A stretch of DNA of 64,000 bases, from the NCBI RefSeq assembly GCF_004379255.2, contig NC_056052.1, positions 15,222,589 to 15,286,588 on the forward strand. The letters run 5' to 3'. Shown in pieces: positions 20,671 to 33,800 of the stretch. This stretch comes from Salvia splendens (lineage: Eukaryota > Streptophyta > Magnoliopsida > Lamiales > Lamiaceae). A program made the position numbers and the translations under genes. The notes under the pieces were generated by a model. That model ran no database searches and was not told the origin of the DNA. It was given only the letters and a program-made list of their open reading frames with translations. Positions within the stretch are counted from its first letter, which is position 1, and every line of letters begins with the position of its first letter.

Positions 20671-21361
20671 TCTTCTTTATCTTCCCCTTGGAATTGTTGC
20701 AGCAGTAACACTCAGCGGATCAATCTGGGTTTGGACTCCTTTTTTCGCACAAAGGTACTTGATTGTTGCAGGATCAGTATGCACAATTAACTTAGACCCA
20801 AGTAAATATGGACGGAATTTTTCAAAAGAATACACTATAGCCAGCATCTCCTCCTCGGTCGTGTCATAGTTCTTTTGGGCATGATTCAAAGTTTTAGAGG
20901 CATAGAATATGACACCACTTTTTCCATCAATTTTCTGACCAAGAACTGCTCCCATTGCGAAGTCACTAGCGTCACACATTACCTCAAAGGGGTGATTCCA
21001 GTCTAGAGCTCTGATAATTGGGGCTGATACAAGTCGTTCTTTCAAAAGCTGTAAAGCTTTCTGGCATGATTCGTCAAAAATGAATTCCACATCATTTTTG
21101 AGGAGGTGGGTTAACGGGTGAGCAATCTTCGCAAACTCTCTAATGAACCTCCTATAAAACCCAACATCTCCTAGAAAGGCTCGGATTTCTTTTTGATTTG
21201 TTGGAAACGGCAACTTGTTTATCACCTTCACCTTAGCCTTATCAACTTGTATCCCCTTTACTGACACGATATGGCCCAGAACAATTCCTTCAGGGACCAT
21301 GAACTGTCACTTCTCAAAATTCAACACCAATTTTTTTTTTCTTGACATCTTAATACCCGAT
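20671..21361 (-). pseudogene. RT end and RNase H of element B
   Basis: The frame reads MVPEGIVLGHIVSVKGIQVDKAK, the RT thumb-side block, then SAPIIRALDW, CDASDFAMGAVLGQ and [24 protein letters not shown], the RNase H domain, ending near HTDPATIKYLCAKKG. The usual [11 protein letters not shown] that follows is frameshifted. The palm-domain half of the RT lies at 55526-54799, on the far side of element C. The solo LTR at 18250-20670 interrupts the tether after RNase H. Within 21300-21361 the sequence is frameshifted but still alignable to element A (LNFEK block), which fixes the insertion site of C. Confidence 0.9.
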
Positions 21362-22803
21362 TGAAACTATTTGGTCAGGAACCGTGTGTGCTTTTGTGCT
21401 TGGTAAATCTTCTCAAACCCAGAGAATCCGCTAGATCACAAGGTCTAGGAACTCAAAGGATCCTGGAAGTCACGGTCGTCGGACACACAACTTCCGCAAT
21501 TAAAACCCTCAGCCCTCTATACTATGAATTAGTACAGGGAAGTAGGGATCGATCCCACGAAGACAGATGCGTAATAATGCATTTAAAAGACTCTGGAAAG
21601 GGGGTTGGTTGCTGCCACGCAATTTTGGGGTTGAGAAAATTATAACTAGGCTGGGGAATGAAAATTGGCTGACACTAGAGCAGAGAACATCATGCAAGCA
21701 TGGAACATCATCTTAACTTCAATATCTCAACAAACTTCCTCGACCTAGTGATCAAACAGTAAATTACGGATGAAAAGCTGCAAATAACTAACTATGAATT
21801 TAACCAACAACGTTATGCATCTCGTCACCTGATTCAAGCTCGAACATGGAGAAAACAGAGTAATAACCTAGATTCAAACAGAACATATTAATTCGGAAGT
21901 CGAAAATTGGCGATTAATCGGAAACCGAACAGATCTACTTCTACTAGATGAAGTAAACAGAAACACAGAAACGAGTCATCAAATTCATGCAAAATCAACC
22001 AACTCTGTTTCAGATCCACACATCGAACGCTTAATCCACTACGGATCCAAGCAATTCGAACCCAACTACGATAAAACACAACTCCATGAACTCCGATTTA
22101 ACAAATCTACTCCGATCAACAATAATCCAACCACGTTCAATTCCAATTCACCAGATCAAGTGCGAAAAGCATCCATTCAAGTAAACAACTCCAAACTCAT
22201 AATCAAACACCATCAAAACTCAAAATCAACATCTTCATGACAGAAAATAGAAATTCCATAGATAGATAAGCAAGGTTCAACAAATAACCAAAGCCGAGCT
22301 TCGAACAACGAAGACTCAGTAGAATTCTGAACAGAAAAATGAAATGAAAGCGGATAAATTGTTTCTTCGCCCTACACGAGGACGGCGGTACAAAATAGCC
22401 AACTGGAAATGAACCTAACCCCTATAGATTCCTGATCAACCCAGGTGTGTGTGTAGAAGTGTGAAAGTGAGCTCAGAGCTAAAAATATATCTCCTCCTAA
22501 AATTCTTCACTTTTTCCCTTCTTTTTTGTATGTTGCATGCTCTCTCTCTTTTATAGACGTGGAGGCGATCTTCTAGAAGCTTTCTCTTGAATTCTCCGTT
22601 CTGCCCTCCAGCTAATGATCTCCTCCATCTAGCAATTTTTCTTCATTCTGCTTACTTTCTCGCCAATTTCCTTCGCCAGGTGATTATCTTCCTTCCTTCC
22701 TGCACCTGGCGATTTCTTTTACACACCTGGCTTAAAAGGTGTGTTAGACCCCGCAAATTGTTGAATTTAACCCCATAACCGATGCATGAAATTAGCCTTA
22801 TCA
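21362..22803 (-). repeat. 3' LTR of element C
   Basis: 1442 bp, element-sense start TGATAAGGC at 22803 and end GTTTCA-type terminus at 21362. It aligns with the split 5' LTR but has lost short stretches present there (near 21680 and 21750). A TATA box CTATAAAAG is at 22556-22548. The terminal 30 bases match the A-family LTR, and the rest is diverged. Confidence 0.92.
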
Positions 22804-24290
22804 AAACTGCTCACACTTAAACCATACTTGTCCTCAAGTATAAAGACAAGAAAAAGAAATAAGACGAATTTAATGCATGGTTATCCTATGACTGACCCTA
22901 CAGACACATAACTGGCACAAACTCCTAGACCTAGTCACATTAACTGACTCGACCAAAAAGAAAATAAACACTTTAAGAAAATATCCAAAGAAAAATGCAT
23001 GAACTACCTTCAACATTTAGGCAGCCAACCCCACAAGCTTATGGTCTATCCGATTGTCTACAGTCTCCAAATCCTCCCCTTCCCTTCTTCCACCTAATCG
23101 GTATGTCAGTTCGTCACGATAACCTATTATCTTCCCAATTGTTCGATTCACTGGATCACACATTCCTCACCAGGGATGTTAGGATCGATTCACTCTTAAG
23201 TCATTGCCACACCTCTGATGCTTAAGGTTATGAGAGTTTCTCCTTCCTACAGCTTCTTTTCCCTTCATTCCCGGGTCAGGTTACTATTGCTTCCTGCCCT
23301 TAGATTTTTTTTTCACGGGGACTTCGTTCAGCTTATACCTCCAAATTTTTTTTCCCTGCACTTCGTCCAGCTTATACCTCCTTTTCTGGAATCCGTCCAT
23401 CTTATACCTCAAGAACCCTTTTCCTACTATTTTTAGCCTTCTGACTCTTCTCCTTAAACATCCAGTGGCGGCCCTCTTTTGTACATGTTAGCTCAAAGTA
23501 TTTAGGCTTATAACTCACTTATATAGTGGGGTTTCACAACTAGGTCAGCTAAGGCATCATCTATCGTTCTCACTTCATCCAAACCGATTTCAGCTTATTA
23601 AAGAAAGAGGCCTCAAAGTTGACATGTATCCTATCTTCAATTACTCTCACTAAGGGAATCTTGCCTTATTATATTTACCAGCTCATGCGACAACACACAA
23701 AACCTAGACCTAATGACTCATATTCACGCTAGACATAGATAGCACTAACCCCCCCTCCCACTTTACTTATGCTTGTCCCCTAGCCACCGCAGTGAAGGGG
23801 GGAAACAAGGAAGTTGAAGAGAAAAAACATAAACATAAAACACAGCACACAAAACACCAGACATGTGTAAGCAAAACAAACTTCTCACACTTAGACCGAG
23901 CAACGGGCTAAGTGGGAGAAACTATAACAGAACAGAAACCAAAACATGCCCAAAAAAACATAAACTTCGCACACTTAGACCAAAGATTGGGCTAAGTGGG
24001 AGAAAACAAATACACATATATACATAACGAGGTATGCTTGAGCAGCGAACACAAAACCACAAACTCAGATCAACAAACATACAAACAGATAATAAACGAA
24101 AAGAATGAAAAAAAAGAAACTGAAAAGTAAAATTCACTTGGTCACTGGGGGGTATCAATTCTGAGTCTTCCAAGCCGGCGACGCCGGCTCCGCTTCCTCA
24201 ATCTCAGGTTGCTTTGACACGGGCCAACTCACAGTCAGGGGCCCAAAATTCTGGTCCGAAAATTCCCCCCCCCCCCATTGTAAATGTCAT
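22804..24290 (-). other. Structured 3' region of element C
   Basis: It begins with the same polypurine-side sequence as element A (AAACTGCTCACACTT on the plus strand). It keeps all the hairpin units in the same order: three diverged 27 bp units at 23317-23410, a GC-rich hairpin at 23749-23802, and the TTCTCACACTTAG pair at 23882-24004. It then runs about 120 bases past the point where the post-pol ORF ends in element A (TTCACTTGGTCACTGGGG) into a run of 12 C at 24265-24276, where the ORF has been lost. No protein is encoded. Confidence 0.75.
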
Positions 24291-24539
24291 TTCCCGCAAT
24301 ACCACATTTAGGAAAACTTTCAATGATGAAACGCCAGACTCCCAGGTCAAGGATTCAATATGAGACAAAACAATTTCCCTAAGACGTCTGGTGTTTTGAA
24401 TTTTTTTTTTAAAGCAATTAAACTATTTACACTGTCATTTGAGTATTCTCGAGATCCCCTGGCTCAGTGTATAGATTAAAAATGCATTCCTATTTACCTA
24501 ACCTAGGAATTCACCGAGAATACTTACTCACTGGACCGA
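24291..24539 (-). other. Spacer downstream of element C integrase
   Basis: It aligns with about 5050-5310 of element A (ATGAAACGCCAGACTCCC block). No coding frame. It shows that the deletion in C removed everything between this spacer and the 3' region, that is, the whole post-pol ORF. Confidence 0.7.
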
Positions 24540-25376
24540 TTAGATGATAATAGAGAGTGCTCGTTGTGGCACTTCCTCCACTACACATAACTCCGAATTA
24601 TCCCTAAAGACTTTCACTCGATGACCAATAACAAGGAAAGGGATAGAGTTCGAGGCACTTCCCTGGATTTCCACAGCTCCATTCGCTCGATGGCCAACAA
24701 TGGTGTATGGCCCAATCCACTTGGATTTCAGCTTACCAGGCATCAGCTTGAGCCTAGACTGGAAGAGGAGCACCTTCTGACCCGCTTGTAGTTCCTCGAC
24801 CTGGAGGTTTTTGTCATGCCACAACTTTGTCTTCTCCTTGTACCACATTGCAGACTCATACGCCTCAAGCCTTAACTCATCTAGCTCCTGAAGTTGCAGT
24901 TTCCTTTCTTCCTCACAAGCTTGGGGTTTCATAATAATCTCCTTTACCGCCCAATACGCTTTATGCTCCACTCCCACGGGCAGATGGCACATCTTGCCAA
25001 CCACCAGCCTGTAAGGCGACATACCAATAGGAGTTTTATATGCAGTCCTGTTAGCCCACAATGCATCGCCGAGCCTCTTGCTCCAATCCTTTCTTGACGG
25101 GTTCACTGTTTTCTCCAATATTATCTTGATCTTCCTGTTCGAGATCTATCCCTGCCCATTAGACTGAGGGTGGTAAGGTGTAGAAAGCCTGTGGTGGACT
25201 CCGTATTTCCTTATCAGAGCTTCTATGGTTCAGTTACGGAAATGTGTCCCTTGGTCAGATATAATAGCTCGGGGCACACCGTACCTTTTAAAAATGTTAG
25301 CTCTAAGAAATTTAGCCACCTCTTTGGATTCACAAGAAGTGGTAGCTTTGGCTTCTATCCACTTTGACACATAATC
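24540..25376 (-). pseudogene. Integrase core end and C-terminus of element C
   Basis: The frame at 25118-24540 is open: [63 protein letters not shown] and [16 protein letters not shown]. Upstream, 25376-25119 carries [24 protein letters not shown] and [15 protein letters not shown], with in-frame stops after FRN and after NGQG. The Glu of the triad region ([10 protein letters not shown] in element A) is changed here to NGQG followed by a stop. It is the intact reference for the C-terminal damage in element A. The first half of the core is across the solo LTR, at 27312-26988. Confidence 0.88.
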
Positions 25377-25381
25377 CACGG

Positions 25382-26982
25382 TGATAAGGCTAATTTCATG
25401 CATCGGTCTAGGGGTTTTTTTCGTGAAATTACTGGGTCTAACGCATGTTTTAAGCCAGGTGTGTGAAGGATTTCACTAGATCCAGGAAAAGAAGAGGACG
25501 CTTGCATAGTCCTAGGAAACTGGCGAAAGAGCGGACATTATGAAAGAAATTGCTTGACGGAGGAAGCCTCGGAGTTGAAGGGTAGAATAGGGATTTCTAC
25601 GAACACTCTAGAAGGCTATGTCCGCATCTATAAAAGGAAGAAACATGCAAGCTGGAGGGACCTTCTCGGTGGAGGCCTCACGAACAGCCTGTTGCTCAGT
25701 TCACTTTTCACATACTTGGTTCTAATTCGCGGAGGATCTCGGGTTCGCGCTGGGGTTCACATTTAGCTTTCCGATAGTGTTTGTGAGTTGTAACACCGTC
25801 CTTCTTTGGGGCGAAGAAACAATTTATTTCAGTTTTTGTTGTTTCTGCTGAATTCGCCGAGCTTCGCTGTTCGAAGCTCGGTCCTCTTTTGTTTCTGGAT
25901 ATTTCTCTACTTTTATGCAAGTTTTGTTTTCGCTTACGTCGATCGTGATGATTTTTGTTGATTGATTGTGTTTACTTGAATTCTGGAGTTGGATTGTTGG
26001 AGTTGGTTGTTTTCGTGGTTATTTTCTGGATTATTGCAGGTTAATGGTGAGATCTGGAAGAATGGAGTTTGTTTGTGGATGAATCGGGGTTTTGTTTTGC
26101 TGATGTTGTAGAGTTGTTTGTGATTGTTGGAATTTGGAGTTGATCAGAGCAGATCTGTGAGAATCGGAGTTATGGAGTTGATTTTGTTGGTTGTTGAGTT
26201 CGGATGGCTTGGATCCGGAGTGGATTAAGCGTCTGAAGTGATTCTGAGCAGGAGTGTTTTAATTTTATGCCTAGCTTACGTGTTTTCATTTCATTTCGCC
26301 TAGTTTATGTAGATCTGATGTATTTCCGATTCATAGCAAGTTTCCGGCGTCCAAATCTTTATATTCTGTTTGAATCTAGGAGTGTGCTCTGTTTTCTTCA
26401 TCTGCGAGTTTAGTTTAGTTGCGAAGGTGTATGTCGTAGTTAGTTGGAGCATGGGTTGGTTATCTGCAGCTTTTTACCGTACATGCTATTTCTGGAAATA
26501 TGGTCCCCACTGTTATTTGCTTACTATTTAGCTAGATTAGGTAGTCGTTTGCTTAGTATAGGGAGTAATTGTGTCTTTCGGTATTGATGTCTGATTCCAG
26601 TAAGTTTTCTGTGTCCTAGGTCCAGCGTTTACATTTCTTGCCTAGATCTAGTGGTAGTTTAAATCTCAACCCCTTTGTGTGGCAGCAGCCGTTTGTTTCC
26701 ATAGTCTCTTAGCACTACTTTGCGAATCCATCTCTGTGGGATCGACCCCACTTCCCTATACTAATTTATTGTATTCGGGTTGAGGGATTTATTTTTGAAG
26801 GGGAGTCGAGTGTGTCCAACGACAAAAACACTGTAGTTCTCTAGAGTTCCTGGACCCAGTGACCCAGTGGATTTAAGGAGCGTTGTGTCTGGACCGAGCT
26901 TTGCATTAATTCTCATATGTGCACACTCGCTTACTCCTGAGTCTAGTCATTCGACATTAGAGTCGAGTGAGACCCCACTTCA
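25382..26982 (+). mobile_element. Solo LTR of the element A family
   Basis: 1601 bp, TGATAAGGC to CCCACTTCA, flanked by the perfect TSD CACGG (25377-25381 and 26983-26987). It is close to the element A LTRs but inserted in the opposite orientation, inside the integrase core of element C. It contains the TATA box at 25628-25637 and the CCGAGCTTCG stem-loop at 25858-25882. It shows that the A family was active after C inserted and that it also undergoes LTR-LTR recombination. The small ORFs (such as 25554-25766) recur in every copy of the LTR but have no known domain. Confidence 0.95.
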
Positions 26983-26987
26983 CACGG

Positions 26988-27312
26988 CCACAAGGATGTA
27001 TGTATTTCCGTACAAAGATGGGAATGGGCCCATGAAATCAATCCCCCAGACATCGAAGATTTCGCAGACGATTACTGGGACTTGCGGCATCTCATCTCTC
27101 TTTGAAATTCCTCTAGTTTGCTGGCATCGCTCACAGTTTTGATAGAATTCAAAGGAGTCCCTGTGTAATGTAGGCCAATAGAATCCATTGTCTAAGACTT
27201 TCCTCGCAGTCTTCCTTGGTCCAAAATGACCTTCACATGCTAACGCATGACAATGATTAAGTACATCCCTCTGCTCCCATTCGGGGATACATCTCTTGAT
27301 TACCTGGTCAGC
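26988..27312 (-). pseudogene. Integrase zinc finger and core start of element C
   Basis: The minus strand reads [27 protein letters not shown], then EFYQNCERCQQT and [17 protein letters not shown], up to NTYILVA at the solo LTR. The first Cys of the second metal pair is changed (FYQNC for FCQNC), which would weaken zinc binding. A TGA at 27313-27315 separates this part from the RNase H frame (LWKM*ADQV). Confidence 0.85.
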
Positions 27313-29270
27313 TCACATCTTCCACAAGTAAGGATCGTCCCAAAAATAATACTTAGCCTCGCTCTTAAGCTTCATCCTCTGGGCCCGGGAAATTTCTTGT
27401 AAACTAGGCACTTCTCCTGTGATCAAGTAATTTGCTAGGTCTGCGAACCATGGTTCAGCGTTCAACAGACACTTCCCTCTCTCAGCATCTCCTGGACCTG
27501 TTATCGCTATTATTGCCTCCCAATTGATAGGTCTAGGAGATTCTCCTCTATAGTATATATGTTCCTCCGGGAATGCGTCTGGTATTGGTTCCTCACTCTT
27601 TCCCTGGAAGATCCGACTCAGATGGTTAGCCACTTTATTCTCCATCCCCTTTTTGTCTCTCAACTCCCAGTCAAACTCTTGCAGAAGTAATACCCACCGG
27701 ATTAACCTTGGCTTTGATTCTTTCTTCGCCAGTAAGTATTTTATAGCCGCGTGGTTGATAAAAACTATCACTATCGACCCTAGTAAGTATGGTCGAAATT
27801 TCTCAAATGAATACATGACTGCTAACAATTCCTTCTCCGTGGTGTCATAGTTTTTCTGGGCATGGTTGAGTGTCTTCGATGTATAGAAGATCATGTAACT
27901 CTTTCCATCAATCGTTTGAACTAGTACTGCCCCCACTGCGAAGTCGCTTGCATCACACATTATTTCAAACGGCTGACTCCAGTCGGGTGCACTGATGATA
28001 GGGGCAGACACTAGTTTATCTTTCAATAATTGAAATGCCTTTTTACACTCTTCGTCGAAGACAAAATCAACATAATTGTGCAAAAGATGGGTAAGTGGCT
28101 GAGCAATCTTCGCGAAGTCCTTTATGAATCTTCTACATGCCCTAGGAACCCCCTGACTTCATTCTGATTCGTAGGATAAGGCAATTTTGAAATCACATCG
28201 ACCTTTGCTTTGTCCACATGTATGCCCTTCTTCAAGACTACATGGCCCAGGACGATTCCCTCAGGTACCATGAAGTGACACTTTTGCGAAGTTTAGGACC
28301 AAATTCTTCTCCCGGCATCTCCTCAATACTACGTCAAGGTTTGCCAAACAGGAATCGAAAGAGTTCCCATATACGGTAAAGTCATCCATGAAGATCTCAA
28401 TACAAACCTCCAGTAGATCTGAGAAGATACTAATCATGCAGCGTTGAAAAGTGCTTGGCGCATTGCACAGACAAAACGGCATTCTTCTATAAGTGTACGT
28501 GCCAAAGGGGCACTTAAACGTAGTCTTCTCTTGGTCTTCGGGATCTACATAGATCTGGAAGTATCCACTGTACCCGTCAAGGAAACAAAAGTACTACTTT
28601 TCGGCCAGTCTCTCCAGCATCTGATCAATGAAGGGTAATTGGAAATGATCCTTCCTGGTTGCTTCATCCAGCTTCCTGTAGTCTATGCACATCCTCCAAC
28701 CAGTGACAAGTCAGGTGGGCACTAATTCATTCTTGTCATTCTTAACTACCTGAATTCCTGACTTTTTGGGCACCATGTGAACTGGACTGACCCATTCACT
28801 ATCTGGAATGGAGTAGATGATACCTAGGGAAAGCAGCTTCAAAACATCCTTGAGAACTTCTTCCCTCATGTTTGGATTTAGCTTACGTTGCTAGTCCCTA
28901 TAGGCCTTTGCACCTTCTTCCAACCTGATGTGGTGCATGCAAAGATCAGGACTGATCCCTACTAGGTGTGAGAGAGTCCATCCTATTGCCTTTTCGTTCC
29001 TTCTTATTACCTCCAGTAATTCCCTTTCCTGTTCCTCGGTCAAGTTACTGTTGACGATTACTGGGAAAGTCTCATTTTCTTCCAGATACGCATACTTGAG
29101 GCCTGTTGGAAGCGTTTTCAGTTCCTTCTTGGGGATACTCGTTTCCTGGGGCAAGGTTCTGTTGCATCAGTTATAATTCCCTTTTTAGACCCAAAAGAAT
29201 TTTCCACACTAGCCACATGGGTTAATCTCCTTGACCTGGCTGACTCCAGATTAATACAAAACTCCGAAAT
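27313..29270 (-). pseudogene. RT and RNase H of element C
   Basis: RNase H lies in the open frame 28083-27313 ([48 protein letters not shown], in which the expected catalytic Asp of FTDHAA is changed to Asn). RT is at about 29154-28261 with KYAYLEENETFPV, MVPKKSGIQVVKN, YFCFLDGYSGYFQIYVD and the palm motif IFMDDFTVYG near 28390. At least three in-frame stops (about 28888, 28711, 28595) and a frameshift near 28280 interrupt it. The frame at the right end (EFCINLESARSR) is continued beyond copia element E at 38206. It cannot make active RT. Confidence 0.88.
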
Positions 29271-29275
29271 AGCTT

Positions 29276-30738
29276 TGAAGGGGCTGGCAGCGGAAGCGTG
29301 CGTTCAAAACGGATCACATGAATTTGATCTATTTAGCAGATTATTTGGACAAAATCTGTTCGCATAATTATCACATGTATCATGCTCATAACTTGAATTA
29401 AAACATGCTTTAGCACATAAAATCCCTAAAACATGCTTACTATGGAATTAGCCAATTTACCTTGTTGATTCAATCAAGAATCGATGATGGCTTGCTCCGT
29501 CTCCACGTGAAGATCTTCAATACAAGACCTCAGATCTTCTGACTGGTGTCCCGGACTATACGCTGATATTTGTGTGGGCAAATCTCACCAACGTACTAGG
29601 ACTCGAATAATGGAAGACAGAACTCAGCTCACGGAGGAGGCACAAATTTCGAGCTCTCTCTTTAGAGGGGGACGATAATTTTGATAATAAATTGTTATGT
29701 TTTCTGTCTCCTTTATTCTCCTATTTATATAAGTCACATATTGGGCCCAGTCAGGGATCTAAGGAAGAATTTGGAACAGGCCTCACCCAATTAGCTTTTT
29801 ACTAATTAAATTGAACCCACAATTTAATATAAGCTTATATTGGAATATTAAGAGCAGCCACTACAGAAGTAATATTGCACTGCCTTCCAAATCCGAAATT
29901 ACAAATATTCCGGGTTTCCTTTAATTGCATTTGATTCATTTCCCGCGCTTAAGATGGAAACATCCATTAATTAATTAATGTCTGCTATAGACTTAATTAA
30001 TTAACATATTTCGAATTCCAAGAGTGGACCTAGCAAGAAACTCTTATTAATTATTCATAGAGTAATCAAACTCCAACTAGCTAGGTTCCGAATAATAAAA
30101 CCTTGTTTCGAGCTCCTCTTGTGGATGTTATCAAACGAGACTCTCCTCGCGCACGTTTCAACATAATAGCAATCCTAGAACCTCTAGATAATGATCACCA
30201 CTACCCAATATACCTGGATCGTTGGGTTACGAAAAACCCGCACCTTTGGTAAGTCAAAGTAGTGGATCCTCAATATCGTATGCTCAATGCTAACGTACAT
30301 TGATTAAGAAATTAATTTTCAAGACCTCGTCTTTCAGTAGATAGCATAAAGACTCGTCTTGTTGTTAGATCCATTCAGTGCTATACCACACCAACGTCAT
30401 CTTATTTCAATAAGGTTTAGAAATAATCGGACTGACATTGCAACCTTTCGCGATAGGTAGTCTAGGCCTATATAAGTTGTGAAATTCTTATTTTTCTTTG
30501 TTTAGAACTGACCGTGTTACCTTAAATTGGACGACACCCACAACCGGTCTACTAAGACAAAGACTAAGACTTTGTTACGTTTGCTCATACATTTAAATAT
30601 GTAATAAACAACCATTAAATGTAAAACATAACAACATTATGACAAAAATAATCTGTTGCATTTATTGGAAAATAACCATTAGAGTTTTACAGTATCCAAT
30701 CACTCGAAAGGTGATTTCTAGTATACAAAACCCTAACA
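29276..30738 (-). repeat. 3' LTR of element E
   Basis: 1463 bp, element-sense TGTTAGGG...CCCCTTCA, matching 36754-38205. It contains a 27 bp stretch (about 29394-29420) that in the 5' LTR is replaced by a copied downstream segment. Confidence 0.95.
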
Positions 30739-30753
30739 ATCTCCCACTTATAC
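30739..30753 (-). other. Polypurine tract of element E
   Basis: Element-sense AAGTGGGAGAT directly before TGTTAGGG, the usual copia arrangement. A second AAGTGGGAGAAATT lies about 60 bases upstream (30800-30813), directly after the pol stop. Confidence 0.85.
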
Positions 30754-30809
30754 TCAAAACAGCTTTCGAGTATACAAAATAGTAGTGCACACGTCTAAAT
30801 TTCTCCCAC

Positions 30810-33800
30810 TTATACTGAAAGCGAGTTGAGGTCTTGAATGAGTCGAACTCCCATCTCTTCAACGTGGCACTCGAACGGTTTTACCGCCAAAGCCTTTGTA
30901 AAAGGATCTGCCAGGTTGTTCTCTGACGCAATCTTGACCACTTTTATGTCTCCTCTCTGCACTATATCTCTAATGATATGATACTTCCGCTTTATGTGTT
31001 TGCTCGTTTGTGAGCTCTTGGTTCTTTCGAGTTTGCCACAGCACCAGAATTGTCACAATAAATGGTGATGCTCTTGGGCAGATTCGAAACCACACCTAAA
31101 TCCATAAGGAAGTTCTTGAACCATACATCCTCTTTTGCAGCCTCCGAAGCGGCCACATACTCGGCTTCCATGGTCGAGTCCGCGATGCATTTCTGCTTCA
31201 CACTCTTCCAAATTACGGATCCACCTCCTAAGGTGAACACATATCCTGAAGTAGATTTTCTCGAGTCCTGATCAGCTTGAAAGTCTGAGTCAGTATGTCC
31301 CAAAGGACAGAGCTCGGCTGCATTGTAAACTAGAGCATAGTCCTTAGTCCGTTTAAGGTACTTGAGTATGTTCTTTACGGCAGTCCAATGTCCTTGGCCC
31401 GGATTCGACTGATATCTTGCCACCATGCCAACAGCAAAGCAAATATCTGGTCTAGTACAAAGCATAGCATACATGAGACTTCCAACTGCCGAAGCATATG
31501 GAATCCTTCTCATTGCTTGTATCTCAGACGGCGTTTTAGGGCACATCTCTTGAGATAAATGGATGCCATGTCTAAAAGGTAAGAAACCTTTCTTGGCGTC
31601 CTGCATGCTAAAACGACTAAGTACTGTTTCGATGTAAGATTCTTGAGATAAGCACAACATCTTCTTCTCTCGATTCCAAAGAACCTTGATCCCGAGGATG
31701 TGTCCCGCGTCTCCCATATCCTTCATCTCGAACTGGTTTGATATCCATGTTCGAACTGATGACAACATCTTTTTATTGTTTCCAATTAGAAGAATGTCAT
31801 CTACATATAAAACTAAGAACACCACATTCCCTTTATCAACTTTCTTATACACGCAGCTTTCACTTGGGCACTTTTCGAATCCAAACTTGCAAACAGTTTG
31901 ATCGAAACATTGGTTCCACGATCTGGATGCTTGCTTGAGGCCATAAATGGCCTTCTTAAGCTTCCAAACCATGTGTTCTTTGCCCTTTATGGCATATCCT
32001 TCGGGTTGTTCCATGTAGATGGTCCCCTCAAGACTGTCGTTTAGAAACGCAGTCTTAACGTCCATCTGCCATACATCCCAATGCATATAAGCTGCAATAG
32101 ACAACAGTATCCGGATCGATTTGAGCATGGCCACTGGGGAGAAGGTCTCATCATAATCGATGCCTTCCTTTTGGGTATACCCCTTGGCCACTAGTCTTGG
32201 TTTGAAGACTTTAACTCGTCCATCGGGTCCACGTTTACGTTTATATATCCACTTGCTCCCAATGGCAGTACAACCTTCGGGTAGGACGGACAAATCGTAG
32301 ACGTCTTTGTCTATCATAGATTGTAGTTCCGAATCCATTGCTTTTACCCATTCGCAATGATCGACATATGCCTGCGCCTCCGCAAAGTTCCATGGATCTA
32401 ATACATTGCTGTCCGAGGAGTGATCCATATATTCTCCCAAACCAATGTATCGGTCGGGCTCATGTGAGACCCTGCCACTGCGGCGCGGCACTACAATATT
32501 TTGAGTAGAAGTTGAAGTTTCGGGAATTGTTTGTACACTTGGTACTTGTTCTTGGTTAATGGAACTTGTGACAGAAGTTAGCTCATCAAGAGCCACTTCA
32601 CTGCTGGGTTTATGATTCATTACATAGTCTTCCTCTAAGAATGTCGCGTGAGTGCTCACAATGACTTTCTTATCTCGGATACTAAAGAATTCATAACCTT
32701 TCGTTCCTTTGGGGCATCCTATAAACAAACATACCTCCGTCCTAGATCCTAGCTTAGTTGGATCATTTTCCAATACATGAGCCGGACAACCCCAAACCTT
32801 GAGATGTGCTAGATTGGGCTTACGCCCAGTCCACGACTCATATGGAGTTTTAGGTACGGATTTTGATGGTAAATTGTCTAAAATGTGACTTGCGGAAAGC
32901 AAGGCATGTCCCCAAAATGAAATAGGCAAACGTGCATAACTCATCATCGATCGAACCATGTTTAATAAGGTCATGTTCCTTCTTTCAGCCACGCCGTTCT
33001 GCTGGGGCGTGCCCGGCGCAGTCAGTTGGGATTGAATTCCCACTTCCGATAAGTAGTCCAAAAATTCGGCACTGAGGTATTCGCCTCCACGATCAGATCG
33101 TAGGCATTTGATATTCTTCACATGATACTTCTCCACAAGAGTCTTAAAGTCTTTAAACTTGTCAAAAGACTCTGACTTGTGACGCATCAAGTAGACATAT
33201 CCAATTTTCGAGAAGTCATCAATAAATGTGATGAAGTATCGAAAACCACCTCTTGCCTCAGTTGACATTGGTCCACATACATCGGAATGAAGGAGCTCAA
33301 GTACTTCCTTGGCCCTATTGCCCTTAGCCTTAAAAGGCCTCTTGGTCATCTTGCCTTCTAAGCATGACTCACACTTATGAAAAGGTTCCTCCTCTAGACC
33401 TTTGATAAGATCTTGTTGAACAAGAGAATGGATCCTCCTTTCATTGGCATGACCAAGTCTAAGGTGCCACAAGTACGTTTCGTTCATTGAACTTGAAGGT
33501 TCCTTTCGTTTCTTTGAAATTTTCGATGTTGTATTGAGTTCTGATATGCGATTTTTAAACTGTGTAGAAGTGATTGTGTACAGATTGTTTTCCATGATAC
33601 CACGACAGATATAAGAACCATCTTTCTTAATAACGCAACTGTCATTAAAAGAAATCGAATATCCATCATAAACCAATTTAGAAACTGAAATTAAATTTCT
33701 TCTAAAAGAAGGTATCAACAAAACATTCTTCAAAATCAAAAATCTATCACTACTAAAATGCAAATAAATGTCTCCCACTGCAACGGCTGCCACTTTGGTA

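Noticed and set aside
25554..25766. Small ORF conserved in each A-family LTR (also at 251-463 and 12667-12969)
   Set aside because: It is repeated only because the LTR is repeated. It has no known domain and its codon pattern gives no support for coding.
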